A DNA stretch of 59,954 nucleotides from Treponema sp. (GCA_018385415.1 JAHAZA010000001.1:1-59954), one strand, 5' to 3'; positions 8,764-17,379 are shown, counted from the stretch's first letter. Notes: generated by a model not told the origin, from the sequence alone. Numbers and translations are program-made.

Positions 8764-9453
8764 ATGAAAACAATCTTTTTTGATCTGGACGACACATTGT
8801 ATTTCAGGCGTGATGCATTTTATATTGCGTTTGAAAAATTTTTTAATAGTCTGGATAAAGATTTACAGAAGAGAAGTAATGATACTTGCCGTATTCGGGG
8901 AGATGAAGTTTTCTACGATGCTCAGCAAGGAAAAATTACAATGGAGCAGATGTATATCTACAGATTTCAAAAAGGATTTGCTGACTGTGGAATTGTGATA
9001 TCTGAAAAAGAAGCATTAGATTTTCAGTCATTATACAAAAAGGAACTTTATTCTCTTAAATTAAATTCTGAAGTAATTAAAATGCTTAATTTTGCAAAGT
9101 CAAATTTTGAACAACTGGGAATAATCACAAATGGACCTGTAGATCATCAGTGGAACAAAGTAAAAAATCTTGGACTTGACAAATGGATTGAAAAGGATCT
9201 TACTATAGTAAGTGCAGAATATTCTGTAGATAAACCTGATGTTAAACTTTTTAATATAGCTTCTCAGAAGGCTTGTAAAAAAACGGATGAATTGATCATT
9301 ATTGGAGATTCCTTTAAAAATGATATAATTCCTGCAAGCAGTCTTGGCTGGCACTCAATATGGATTGATTTGTATGGTGAAAGCTTTATCGCTCCGGAAT
9401 ATCAGGTAAAGGACATCAGCGAAATAATTCCTGTCTTAAAAAAATTCCTTTAA
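8764..9453 (+). CDS. HAD superfamily hydrolase (YjjG/pyrimidine nucleotidase-like)
   Basis: A 229-residue phosphatase with all four HAD motifs: I FFDLDDTLY (nucleophile and acid Asp), II ITNGP, III KPDVKLF (Lys), IV IIGDSFKNDI. The helical cap between I and II puts it in the C1 group with YjjG-type nucleotidases and haloacid-like phosphatases. The substrate is not predictable. No Shine-Dalgarno; TATACT ends 7 nt before ATG, so a leaderless mRNA is likely. Confidence 0.88.
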   Translation: MKTIFFDLDDTLYFRRDAFYIAFEKFFNSLDKDLQKRSNDTCRIRGDEVFYDAQQGKITMEQMYIYRFQKGFADCGIVISEKEALDFQSLYKKELYSLKLNSEVIKMLNFAKSNFEQLGIITNGPVDHQWNKVKNLGLDKWIEKDLTIVSAEYSVDKPDVKLFNIASQKACKKTDELIIIGDSFKNDIIPASSLGWHSIWIDLYGESFIAPEYQVKDISEIIPVLKKFL

Positions 9454-9480
9454 ATCGTTTTATATTAAAAATATTTTATA

Positions 9481-9509
9481 TTGACCAAAGATAGTGGAAA
9501 ATGTTATAT
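9481..9509 (+). promoter_or_regulatory. Promoter of the TrmB-family regulator gene
   Basis: TTGACC (9481-9486), 17 bp, TTATAT (9504-9509). The -10 hexamer lies inside the left end of the 9504-9543 palindrome. Confidence 0.6.
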
Positions 9510-9543
9510 TTTAGTAGTCCTAAATAGGACTACTAAAATATAA
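9504..9543. promoter_or_regulatory. Perfect 19+19 bp palindrome, probable operator of the TrmB regulator
   Basis: The left arm 9504-9522 is fully complementary to 9525-9543 with a 2-nt centre; the core is AGTAGTCCTA/TAGGACTACT. It covers the -10 box and predicted transcription start and ends 2 nt before the ATG, so binding would block the promoter, and the transcript 5' end would carry only the right arm. Confidence 0.7.
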
Positions 9544-9545
9544 TT

Positions 9546-10238
9546 ATGGAAAGAAAACTACTCGAAGAACTAACGTGTTTCGGATTGTCTCGTCAGGAAG
9601 CTTCAATTTATGTTGAACTTATCAAACATGGAAAAATGACAGGATATGAACTTTCGAAAGAAACGGGAATTAGCCGGTCAAATGTTTATGCAGCTTGTGC
9701 AGAACTTGTTTCAAAAGGTGCCTGTTATCTTGAAGAAGTAGAATCTACAAAATATATCCCTGTTGATTTAGAAATATTTTTGAAGAATAGAATTAACAGA
9801 CTTAAAGAAAAAGCTGATTTTATTGTAGCCCATAAACCTGCAGAAGTGGTTAATGCAGACGGGTATATAACAATCAGGGGTTCTGAAAATATCATGGATA
9901 AAGTTAAACAGATGATTGGATGCACAAGTGCAAGAATCTATCTGCTTGCTTCATCTAAGATTATTGAAAATTTTGAGTCAGAATTAATAAGCCTTGCAAA
10001 GCGAAATATTAAAATTGTTATATTGTCAGATGGTTTTAATATGGCCAATGCAAAGATTTATAAAACGGAAGTTGAACCTGATCAGATTCGATTTATTTCG
10101 GATTCAACTTTTGTATTAACAGGACAGTTGAGTGGAAGTATAGAAGACAAATGCCTCTATTCTGGTCAGGAAAATCTTGTTTCTGTTATGAAGGAATATT
10201 TAAAAAATAAAATTTTCCTTCTTGAAAATAATTTGTAA
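9546..10238 (+). CDS. TrmB family transcriptional regulator
   Basis: 230 residues. The N-terminal winged helix (LLEELTCFGLSRQEASIYVELIKHGKMTGYELSKETGISRSNVYAACAELVSKG, about 3-60) is the TrmB/HTH pattern. The rest (about 105-225) fits the PLD-like effector-binding half seen in sugar-sensing TrmB proteins. No Shine-Dalgarno is present; the palindromic operator abuts the start codon, strongly suggesting autoregulation. Ninety nt downstream lies ddh on the same strand, a candidate co-transcribed gene; the signal sensed is unknown. Confidence 0.85.
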   Translation: MERKLLEELTCFGLSRQEASIYVELIKHGKMTGYELSKETGISRSNVYAACAELVSKGACYLEEVESTKYIPVDLEIFLKNRINRLKEKADFIVAHKPAEVVNADGYITIRGSENIMDKVKQMIGCTSARIYLLASSKIIENFESELISLAKRNIKIVILSDGFNMANAKIYKTEVEPDQIRFISDSTFVLTGQLSGSIEDKCLYSGQENLVSVMKEYLKNKIFLLENNL

Positions 10239-10328
10239 GTTTTAGATTCTGAAACTTAAGTCAGGAAAAATTAAATATATCCGTTTATGCGGAAAATAAG
10301 GGTTTAGCAAATTTAAGGAGACTAAATT

Positions 10329-11309
10329 ATGAAAATCGGTATTTTAGGTTATGGTAACCTGGGAAAAGGAATTGAGTGCGCAATTAAACAGAATCCTGAT
10401 TGTGAACTTAAAGCAGTATTTACACGTCGTGATCCTTCCACTGTAAAATTACTTACAGCAGGCGTTCCTGTATACAATGTAAAAGACATTCTTGATCACA
10501 AAGATGAAATTGATGTTCTCGTTCTCTGTGGTGGATCTGCAACAGATCTTCCTGAACAGACTCCTGAATATGCAAAATATTTCAATGTAATCGATTCATT
10601 TGATACACACGCAAAAATTCCACAGCACTTTGCAAATGTTGATGCAGCTGCAAAATCTTCAAACCATGTAGCTCTTATCTCTGCAGGTTGGGATCCTGGA
10701 ATGTTCAGCTTGAACAGACTTTATGCAAACTGCATTCTTCCAAACGGAACAGATTATACATTCTGGGGAAAAGGTGTGTCACAGGGACATTCAGATGCAA
10801 TCCGCCGCATTGAAGGGGTTAAAAACGGAAAGCAGTATACAATTCCAGTACAGGCAGCTCTTGATGCAGTTCGCTCTGGATCAAATCCAGAACTTACAAC
10901 ACGCCAGAAGCATACTCGCGAATGTTTCGTAGTTGCAGAAGAAGGCGCTGACAAAGCACGTATCGAAAAAGAAATCAAAGAAATGCCAAACTACTTTGCA
11001 GATTACGACACAACAGTTCATTTTATTTCAGAAGAAGAACTTTTGAAAAACCACTCAGGCATTCCACACGGAGGCTTTGTAATCCGTACAGGAAAAACTG
11101 GCTGGGACAATGAATTCAACAATGTAATTGAATACAGCCTCAAGCTTGATTCAAACCCTGCATTTACATCAAGCGTAATCATCGCTTATGCACGTGCAGT
11201 GAACCGTCTTCAGAAAGAAGGAAAGTCTGGCTGTATCACAGTATTTGATGTTGCTCCAGCATATCTTTCGCCATTGAGCGGTGACGATCTTAGAGCTCAT
11301 TTGCTCTAA
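10329..11309 (+). CDS. ddh: meso-Diaminopimelate D-dehydrogenase
   Basis: 326 residues, the usual family length. N-terminal NADPH-binding fold (IGILGYGNLGKGIECAI) with the Ddh-type FTRRDP loop, followed by the dimerisation/substrate domain (SAGWDPGMFSLNR, WGKGVSQGHSDAIR, HGGFVIRTG). It converts tetrahydrodipicolinate plus ammonia directly to meso-diaminopimelate (EC 1.4.1.16), a one-step bypass of the succinylase/acetylase routes. AAGGAG precedes the ATG. lysA follows after two hairpins, so the pair makes meso-DAP and lysine. Confidence 0.95.
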   Translation: MKIGILGYGNLGKGIECAIKQNPDCELKAVFTRRDPSTVKLLTAGVPVYNVKDILDHKDEIDVLVLCGGSATDLPEQTPEYAKYFNVIDSFDTHAKIPQHFANVDAAAKSSNHVALISAGWDPGMFSLNRLYANCILPNGTDYTFWGKGVSQGHSDAIRRIEGVKNGKQYTIPVQAALDAVRSGSNPELTTRQKHTRECFVVAEEGADKARIEKEIKEMPNYFADYDTTVHFISEEELLKNHSGIPHGGFVIRTGKTGWDNEFNNVIEYSLKLDSNPAFTSSVIIAYARAVNRLQKEGKSGCITVFDVAPAYLSPLSGDDLRAHLL

Positions 11310-11319
11310 AAAAACACAG

Positions 11320-11382
11320 TCAGGTCTACTGATTGTAGAGCCTGAAAATGCAAAAGGCCGTATATTGCGGGCCTTTTGTTTT
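11320..11382 (+). terminator. Tandem hairpins between ddh and lysA (terminator/attenuator)
   Basis: First hairpin 11320-11345 (TCAGG.TCTAC / GTAGA.CCTGA, one bulge). The second is perfect: CAAAAGGCC (11351-11359) with GGCCTTTTG (11370-11378) followed by TTTT. The second looks like an intrinsic terminator only 14 nt before the lysA start, so it could set the ddh:lysA ratio. Confidence 0.65.
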
Positions 11383-11395
11383 AACAGAGGTTAAT

Positions 11396-12634
11396 ATGAA
11401 TTCATATATTGAAAGCGTAAATTTCTTTAAGGGAAATAATCCTGAAGATATCGTTAAGACTTATGGAACTCCACTTTATGTTTACAATGAAGAAGTTTTA
11501 AGAAGACATATGCATGATGTAAGTCAGGTAATTACAAAGTACCCTTACACTGCAAACTATTCAGTAAAAGCAAACACAAACATTCACATTCTCAAGCTTG
11601 CACTTGAAGAAGGAAATAACTGTGACGCAATGTCTACTGGCGAAATTCAGATGCTTTTAAAAGCTGGTTTTCCTAAAGACAGAATCTTCTATATTCCAAA
11701 CAATGTAAGTGCAGAAGAGATGAAGTTTGCAATCCACAATGGAATAATGACAAGCTGCGATTCTCTTTCTCAGCTTGAACTTTTCGGCTCCCTCAAAGGA
11801 ACAAAATGTGCTGTCCGCATAAATCCAGGAGTAGGGGCTGGACATTGTGAAAAGGTTGTTACAGGCGGAAAGAAAACAAAGTTCGGAATTGCAGAAGAAG
11901 ATATTCCACAGATTTTTGAAATTGCAAAAAAATACAATGTAAAAATTGCAGGTATCAACCAGCACATCGGTTCATGCTTTATGGATCCTCAGCCTTACCT
12001 TGATGCAGTTACTAATCTTTTGCGTATTGCACTTCAATTTGAAGATCTTGAGTTCATTGATTTTGGTGGCGGATACGGAATTCCATATCACAAACTTGAT
12101 GATGAAAAACCATTCCCAATGGAAGACTTTAAGAAAAAGCTTGAACCTATTCTTGACGACTTTGTTGCAAAATACGGAAAGACCCCATTGTTTAAATCTG
12201 AACCAGGTCGCTTCTGTGTTGCAGAGGGAAGTGTAATTCTCGGTCGCGTTCATGCAGTAAAACAGAATGCCGGAAAGAAATACGCAGGTACTGATATCGG
12301 TATGAACGTTCTGGTTCGGCCATCTATGTATGACAGCCATCATGATGTTGAAGTCCTCAGAAACGGAAAGCCTGTAAGTCGTGACCATCTTGTTGAACAG
12401 ACAGTAACAGGAAACATCTGTGAAAGCGGTGATATTCTTGCAAAAGACAGACTTCTTCCTGAAATCAAAGAAGGTGACCTTGCTTGTCTTCTCGACACAG
12501 GAGCATACGGCTGGAGCATGTGTTCAACATATAACTCTCGTCCACGTCCTGCAGAAGTAATGATCTGTAAAGATGGAACTGTAAAGCAGATTCGTCGTCG
12601 TGAGACAATCGAAGATCTAATGATGCTTTTCTAG
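11396..12634 (+). CDS. lysA: Diaminopimelate decarboxylase
   Basis: 412 residues, a fold-III PLP decarboxylase: NYSVKANTN (PLP lysine), HIGSCFMDPQPY, FGGGYGIPY, SEPGRFCVAEG, and C-terminal CESGDILAKDR and GAYGWSMCSTYNSRPRP that complete the active site across the dimer. It converts meso-DAP to L-lysine plus CO2 (EC 4.1.1.20). Start set at the ATG 5 nt after AGAGG; an in-frame ATG at 11348 would put the upstream terminator inside the gene and is rejected. Confidence 0.95.
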   Translation: MNSYIESVNFFKGNNPEDIVKTYGTPLYVYNEEVLRRHMHDVSQVITKYPYTANYSVKANTNIHILKLALEEGNNCDAMSTGEIQMLLKAGFPKDRIFYIPNNVSAEEMKFAIHNGIMTSCDSLSQLELFGSLKGTKCAVRINPGVGAGHCEKVVTGGKKTKFGIAEEDIPQIFEIAKKYNVKIAGINQHIGSCFMDPQPYLDAVTNLLRIALQFEDLEFIDFGGGYGIPYHKLDDEKPFPMEDFKKKLEPILDDFVAKYGKTPLFKSEPGRFCVAEGSVILGRVHAVKQNAGKKYAGTDIGMNVLVRPSMYDSHHDVEVLRNGKPVSRDHLVEQTVTGNICESGDILAKDRLLPEIKEGDLACLLDTGAYGWSMCSTYNSRPRPAEVMICKDGTVKQIRRRETIEDLMMLF

Positions 12635-12637
12635 TCA

Positions 12638-12691
12638 GAAAGAGAGCCTCTTTCCTATAAGGCCGACTAAGGAGCTTCTGGCTCCTTAGTC
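12638..12691. terminator. Two perfect hairpins between lysA and guaB
   Basis: GAAAGAG agc CTCTTTC (12638-12654) and GACTAAGGAGC ttctg GCTCCTTAGTC (12665-12691), both perfect. Neither has a T-run, but they sit between convergent genes and probably limit read-through or protect 3' ends. Confidence 0.55.
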
Positions 12692-12712
12692 CACAAAGGT
12701 CACTCCGAAGGA

Positions 12713-14221
12713 TTATTCGGCACGAATCGATGTATTACGAACAATAACATCGTGTGCAGAGCCTTCAGAAATAGAAGCTGCAGATACAAGAGTGATCTTA
12801 GCTTTTTCCTGAAGTTCAGGAATTGAAAGTGCACCACAGTTACACATTGTGTGTGTTACTTTGGAAATTGTCATTGATACGTTATCGTGGAGGCTTCCGG
12901 CATATGGAACGTATGAGTCAACGCCTTCTTCAAATGCCATTTTCTTTGCTCCACCAAGGTCATAGCGCTGCCAGTTTCTTGCACGGTTACTTCCTTCGCC
13001 CCAGTATTCTTTAACGTAGTTACCGTTAACGATAAGTTTGTTTGTAGGAGATTCATCAAAGCGTGCAAAGTATCGGCCTAACATTACAAAGTCTGAACCC
13101 ATTGCAAGTGCAAGAGTAATATGGTAGTCATGAACGATTCCACCATCAGAACAGATAGGAATGTAGATACCAGTCTTTTCATAGTAAGCATCACGAGCTT
13201 TTGCAACTTCGATAGTTGCAGTAGCCTGTCCGCGACCGATACCTTTCTGTTCGCGAGTGATACAGATTGAACCGCCGCCGATACCGATTTTAATAAAGTC
13301 AGCACCTGCTTCTGCAAGGAAGTTAAATCCTTCCGCATCTACAACGTTACCTGCACCTACTTTTGCGTTAGGCCATTTTTCGTGAATGTCGTGTAATGCA
13401 CGGCGCTGCCATTCTGAGAATCCTTCTGATGAGTCGAGACAGAGAACATCTACACCTGCATCGAGAAGAGCAGGAACGCGTTCCATATAGTCGCGTGTGT
13501 TGATTCCAGCACCTACGATATAACGTTTCTGGCTGTCCAGAAGTTCATTTGGATGTTCTTCATGGCTTGCTGCATCTTTTCTGAATACCAGATACTGAAG
13601 CTTTCCGTCTTTGTCGAGAATAGGAAGCTGGTTTACTTTATTTTCCCAGATAAGGTTGTTTGCTTCTTCCAGTGAAATTCCAACTTCTGCCTTGATGAGC
13701 TTTGCAAGTGGTGTCATGTATTTGCTTACTTTTTCATTTGAAGTTGTTTTGTTTGAGCGGTAGTCACGGTCTGTGATGATACCCATGAGTTTTCCGTTAG
13801 GAGTTCCGTCTTCTGTAACTGCTACAGTTGAATGTCCTGTTGATTCAACAAGGGCTTCAAGTTCTGCAATTGTCTGGTCTGGGCGGATATTTGAATCTGA
13901 AGTTACAAATCCTGCCTTGTACTGCTTAACGCGTGCGATCATAGCAGCCTGATTTTCGATAGTCTGAGAACCGTAGATGAATGAAATTCCACCCTCTTTA
14001 GCAAGGGCAATTGCAAGTTTGTCGTTTGAAACAGCCTGCATTACAGCAGAAACCATTGGAATGTTCATTGTTAATGGACACTTTTCACCAGCTTTCTTGT
14101 TGTACCGAACAACAGGTGTGTTCAACTTTACATTTGTTGGAATACAATCTGCTGACGAGTAACCAGGTACCAAAAGGTATTCACCGAATGTGTGTGAAGG
14201 TTCTTCAAAATAATATGCCAT
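12713..14221 (-). CDS. guaB: IMP dehydrogenase, divergent Tritrichomonas-like type
   Basis: 502 residues. TIM-barrel IMPDH with an inserted pair of CBS domains (about 95-215), the phosphate loop and catalytic cysteine in GGGSICITREQKG (Cys about 320), SDGGI, the flap residues NWQRYDLGG and EGVDSYVPYAG. It oxidises IMP to XMP, first step to GTP. The sequence follows, nearly segment by segment, the remembered Tritrichomonas foetus enzyme rather than E. coli GuaB (CTTR loop). Start at the ATG behind AAGGAGC; an upstream in-frame ATG has no support. Confidence 0.93.
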   Translation of the reverse strand: MAYYFEEPSHTFGEYLLVPGYSSADCIPTNVKLNTPVVRYNKKAGEKCPLTMNIPMVSAVMQAVSNDKLAIALAKEGGISFIYGSQTIENQAAMIARVKQYKAGFVTSDSNIRPDQTIAELEALVESTGHSTVAVTEDGTPNGKLMGIITDRDYRSNKTTSNEKVSKYMTPLAKLIKAEVGISLEEANNLIWENKVNQLPILDKDGKLQYLVFRKDAASHEEHPNELLDSQKRYIVGAGINTRDYMERVPALLDAGVDVLCLDSSEGFSEWQRRALHDIHEKWPNAKVGAGNVVDAEGFNFLAEAGADFIKIGIGGGSICITREQKGIGRGQATATIEVAKARDAYYEKTGIYIPICSDGGIVHDYHITLALAMGSDFVMLGRYFARFDESPTNKLIVNGNYVKEYWGEGSNRARNWQRYDLGGAKKMAFEEGVDSYVPYAGSLHDNVSMTISKVTHTMCNCGALSIPELQEKAKITLVSAASISEGSAHDVIVRNTSIRAE

Positions 14222-14324
14222 AATACAGCTCCTTATAAAATAAATAGAATCGACCTGAAGTAAACAGTTCAACCACAGGCTTAAAAATTACATAGTTATG
14301 TTATGGGAATTAATTGAAGAAAGG

Positions 14325-14358
14325 ATGAAATATTCAACAATTAATTCGAATATTTCAT
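14325..14358. promoter_or_regulatory. Inverted repeat between divergent guaB and dus
   Basis: ATGAAATATTC (14325-14335) and GAATATTTCAT (14348-14358) are perfect complements spaced by 12 nt, in the 206-bp region shared by the two divergent promoters. It is a candidate operator; the regulator is unknown. Confidence 0.4.
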
Positions 14359-14427
14359 TGAATTATAGCAAAAAAACGACTTTTTTTACAAGTAGTTTTT
14401 TTATATTTTTTCTGCTATTCTTAGAAT

Positions 14428-15516
14428 ATGAATAAACTTCTTGCAGGACCAATGGCAACTTTAAGTCATCAAGGGCTTCGAAAAATCTACGAAGATTTTG
14501 GTGGCTGTGATGAATATTATACAGAAATGATAAATGCCTCTTCTTATCTTACTCACGGTCAGTTTGAAAGTTATTATACGTTGAACGAAATCGCAGGCGA
14601 TAAAATTGTATGGCAGTTAACCGGAAAAGATTCTGAACCTATGGCTCGTGCAGCAAAGGAACTCTGTGCTTTAGGGGGAATTGGCATCGACCTTAACATG
14701 GGGTGCAGTGCCCCAGAAATTGTAAAGACGGGAGCAGGCATTGCATGGATGATAAAACCAATAGAAGAAACAAAAAGGCTTGTTTGTGAAGTTCGTAATG
14801 CAATTGACTCTTATAATAGCCAGACATCAGCGAAAGGGAATGTTCATAAAAAGCAAAGACTTTCTGTAAAGCTTCGTCTTGGGGATGAAAATTTTACAGA
14901 AGCTGGATTTTTTAAATTCTGTGATATGCTTGTAGAAAATGGAGTTGAGCAGCTGGTTCTTCATCCTCGTACCCGTAAGGAAAAACTTGCAAGACCTCCA
15001 CGCTATCATTATGTAGAAGATCTTGCAAAGCGTTTTGAAAATAAAATTCCTGTTATCTTAAATGGGAATGTTAAAGACAAAGAATCCTATGATTTTGCCA
15101 TAAAAAGTTCTCCAGCAAGTTCAGGTGTTATGCTTGCCCGTATCAGTGCCCAAAAGCCGTGGATATTTCGGGAGCTAACTGAATACACAACTGTTTCGGA
15201 TATAGAAAAAAAATCATGTAGTAATATTCTTCCAAAAAGCAGTGAATGCGGTATGTGGGAAAAAACTGAAGACAGTAAAATCAGAATAGATCGCCTTCAG
15301 GTTGGGCTTGAATATATAAACAATGTCCGCCTTTATCAGCCAAGGGAATTTTACGAAACCCGAATGCAGCGGTTCTTTGCTTACTACTGTGATAACTTTT
15401 CTTTCGGACATTACATAAAATCAAAGATGCTTAACTGTAAGACGTTGGAAGATGCAGAAGCAACATTTAAAAGTTATTTTGACCAAATTCCAGATGACAG
15501 ATTTATAACTGTTTAG
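14428..15516 (+). CDS. tRNA-dihydrouridine synthase family protein
   Basis: 362 residues with the Dus FMN-barrel order: LLAGPMATLSHQGLR, NMGCSAPEIVKTGAGIAWM (catalytic Cys in NMGC), KLRLG, LHPRTRKEK, PVILNGNVKD, GVMLARISAQKPWIF. These enzymes reduce uridines in tRNA using FMN and NADPH. The sequence LGxxGIDLNMGCS and long C-terminus differ from DusB, so the position modified is not predicted. No Shine-Dalgarno; TATTCT ends 6 nt before ATG. Confidence 0.9.
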   Translation: MNKLLAGPMATLSHQGLRKIYEDFGGCDEYYTEMINASSYLTHGQFESYYTLNEIAGDKIVWQLTGKDSEPMARAAKELCALGGIGIDLNMGCSAPEIVKTGAGIAWMIKPIEETKRLVCEVRNAIDSYNSQTSAKGNVHKKQRLSVKLRLGDENFTEAGFFKFCDMLVENGVEQLVLHPRTRKEKLARPPRYHYVEDLAKRFENKIPVILNGNVKDKESYDFAIKSSPASSGVMLARISAQKPWIFRELTEYTTVSDIEKKSCSNILPKSSECGMWEKTEDSKIRIDRLQVGLEYINNVRLYQPREFYETRMQRFFAYYCDNFSFGHYIKSKMLNCKTLEDAEATFKSYFDQIPDDRFITV

Positions 15517-15628
15517 AAATATATTTATGGAATTTCCAAAAGTGAGTTTATATATGAAAAAGTTATGTAGCTTATGTGTATGAAATGAGTGAATCGAAAT
15601 TTTCTACAGTATATTCAGTGTATTTACT

Positions 15629-16453
15629 TTATAATTTCTTCACAACCTCAGCTGCCTCTGTAAGTTCAGGAACATCAAGGCTTTCAATATCCCCTGCATC
15701 CACTGCAGCACTTGTTTCTGGACGCATTGGAAGGCGTGCAAGAACAGGAAGGTTAAAGCTTTTTGCAATGCTTTCAATATTGCTCTGACCGAACACATAA
15801 ATCTTTTCATCGCATTTCGGACACTGAACATAGCTCATGTTCTCAATAAGCCCAAGAATTGGAATGCCCATCATGTTCGCCATTTTAACAGCTTTTTCCA
15901 CGATTACGCGTACAAGCTGCTGTGGACTTGAAACGATGATGATTCCGTCAACAGGAAGTGATTGGAATACTGTGAGAGGAACGTCACCTGTTCCAGGAGG
16001 CATATCTACAAACATGTAATCTACATCGTTCCATACAACATCAGACCAGAACTGTTTTACAGCTCCAGCAATAACAGGACCTCTCCAGATTACTGGATCG
16101 TTTTCATTTTCAAGAAGAAAGTTCATGGACATAAGCTGGATACCGCTATCAGTTGTAACAGGTTTTAAAGCATCCTGACCTTCAATTGCTTCTGCCCGAA
16201 CGTTTCCCATGCCAAAGCTTTCTGGAATAGAAGGGCCTGTAATATCAGCATCGAGAATTGCAGATTTAAAACCTTCTTTATTCATTTTGCAGGCTAAAAG
16301 GCTTGTTACTAAAGATTTACCAACACCGCCTTTACCGCTTACGATTCCGATTACTTTTTTTACTTTGCTTCCTTCATGAAGCTTTGCTCTCATATCTCTA
16401 GATTCACATGATTTTCCGCATCCGGAACAGTTGTGGTCGCAATTTTCTGCCAT
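15629..16453 (-). CDS. Mrp/NBP35 family Fe-S cluster carrier ATPase
   Basis: 274 residues. The N-terminus has clustered cysteines (CDHNCSGCGKSC, residues 5-16) like the NBP35 ferredoxin-type motif; then the deviant Walker A (SGKGGVGKS), switch DADITGPS and VDMPPGTGDVPLT. A CxxC near the C-terminus (CPKCDE) bridges the dimer cluster. The family assembles and delivers Fe-S clusters. Start at ATG behind TTGGAGA. Confidence 0.92.
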   Translation of the reverse strand: MAENCDHNCSGCGKSCESRDMRAKLHEGSKVKKVIGIVSGKGGVGKSLVTSLLACKMNKEGFKSAILDADITGPSIPESFGMGNVRAEAIEGQDALKPVTTDSGIQLMSMNFLLENENDPVIWRGPVIAGAVKQFWSDVVWNDVDYMFVDMPPGTGDVPLTVFQSLPVDGIIIVSSPQQLVRVIVEKAVKMANMMGIPILGLIENMSYVQCPKCDEKIYVFGQSNIESIAKSFNLPVLARLPMRPETSAAVDAGDIESLDVPELTEAAEVVKKL

Positions 16454-16572
16454 TGTTATAATTCTCCAAAAAAATAGTTGTGTTTATAAATATACTGATT
16501 TTTGATGAAAAAGAAAACAAAATTAATACTTATTTAAGAATTATTATGTTATTTTCATGAAATTATTTTAGT

Positions 16573-17097
16573 TCAAAATTCCATTGCGTAAATTTGTGCT
16601 TTAAAACTTTCACTTCCATCAAATTTAGAATATTCAAAGTCTTTGTAGAACTTCATACCAAGTTTTTCAAGTACATGTTTACTTGCAGTGTTTTCAATGG
16701 CAAAAGTTCCAGTGATAATTTTTCCTGAATAATTAGCTCTTGCATATTCAATGATTTTTTTGGATATCTCTGTTGCAAATCCTTTGCCCCACATGTCATA
16801 GCGCAGGTTATAACCTAAAGCCCAGCTGTCGTCTTCAGACTGATAATTTAATCCACCGGAACCAATCAGTTGACCCGTTTCTTTTAAAACAAAACCGTAG
16901 TCCAACTGACCATCTGTAGTGTAGATGTTTTCAAGCCAGAAATTGGCATCGTCTGGAGATTTATAAGTTGTATAAGGCATAAATTTTGAAACTCTAGGAT
17001 CGCTGGTCCATTTGAATATTTCAGGTTTGTCATCCATTGTAAGAGGGCGGAGTATGATTCGTTCTGTCTCTAATGCAGGTGGAAATATTTTGTTCAT
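16573..17097 (-). CDS. GNAT family N-acetyltransferase (RimJ/RimL-like)
   Basis: 174 residues with the typical start LETERIILRPLTMDD, acetyl-CoA-binding region around GYNLRYDMWGKGFATEISKKII, and the closing IENTASKHVLEKLGM motif. The RimJ/RimL group acetylates N-terminal amines of ribosomal proteins or small molecules; the substrate is unknown. AGAGG Shine-Dalgarno 7 nt before ATG. Confidence 0.9.
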   Translation of the reverse strand: MNKIFPPALETERIILRPLTMDDKPEIFKWTSDPRVSKFMPYTTYKSPDDANFWLENIYTTDGQLDYGFVLKETGQLIGSGGLNYQSEDDSWALGYNLRYDMWGKGFATEISKKIIEYARANYSGKIITGTFAIENTASKHVLEKLGMKFYKDFEYSKFDGSESFKAQIYAMEF

Positions 17098-17236
17098 AAG
17101 AAGCCTCTTTTTTATAGTTTACAATAATTATTGTATAACAGCTATTATTCTTACAATAAAGTTATTCTTTAATTGCCCAAAGGATAAAAAAAAGAAGAAT
17201 AAAATAAACTTAGGTAAAGCATGGTAAAAAGGAAAT

Positions 17237-17378
17237 CCAAGGGTAACCCTTGGTCGTGCAGGAAAGAAGGGGAGTTTAAGAGGGGGAGAAAACCACGCTT
17301 CGAAAGTAGCGGTTTTCTCCCCCTCTTAAAGTTGGGGTTCAAGGGAACTCCCTTGCCCCATAAGCCATGGATGGCTTA
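17237..17378. repeat. Cluster of four strong palindromes in a 282-bp intergenic region
   Basis: CCAAGGGT a ACCCTTGG (17237-17253); a perfect 20-bp stem 17275-17294 / 17311-17330 with a 16-nt loop; TGGGG..CAAGGGA / TCCCTTG..CCCCA (17333-17360); TAAGCCAT gg ATGGCTTA (17361-17378). The region lies upstream of a GNAT gene and directly downstream of the ATPase gene on the minus strand, and is far more G/C-rich in runs than the surroundings. It holds no gene. Confidence 0.75.
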
Positions 17379-17379
17379 A

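Noticed and set aside
11310..11395. Lysine riboswitch upstream of lysA
   Set aside because: The spacer is only 86 bp, too short for the ~170-nt lysine aptamer, and shows only two simple hairpins.
11972..12388. 138-codon open frame on the minus strand inside lysA
   Set aside because: Fully opposite a strong lysA reading frame, no Shine-Dalgarno or domain; a shadow.
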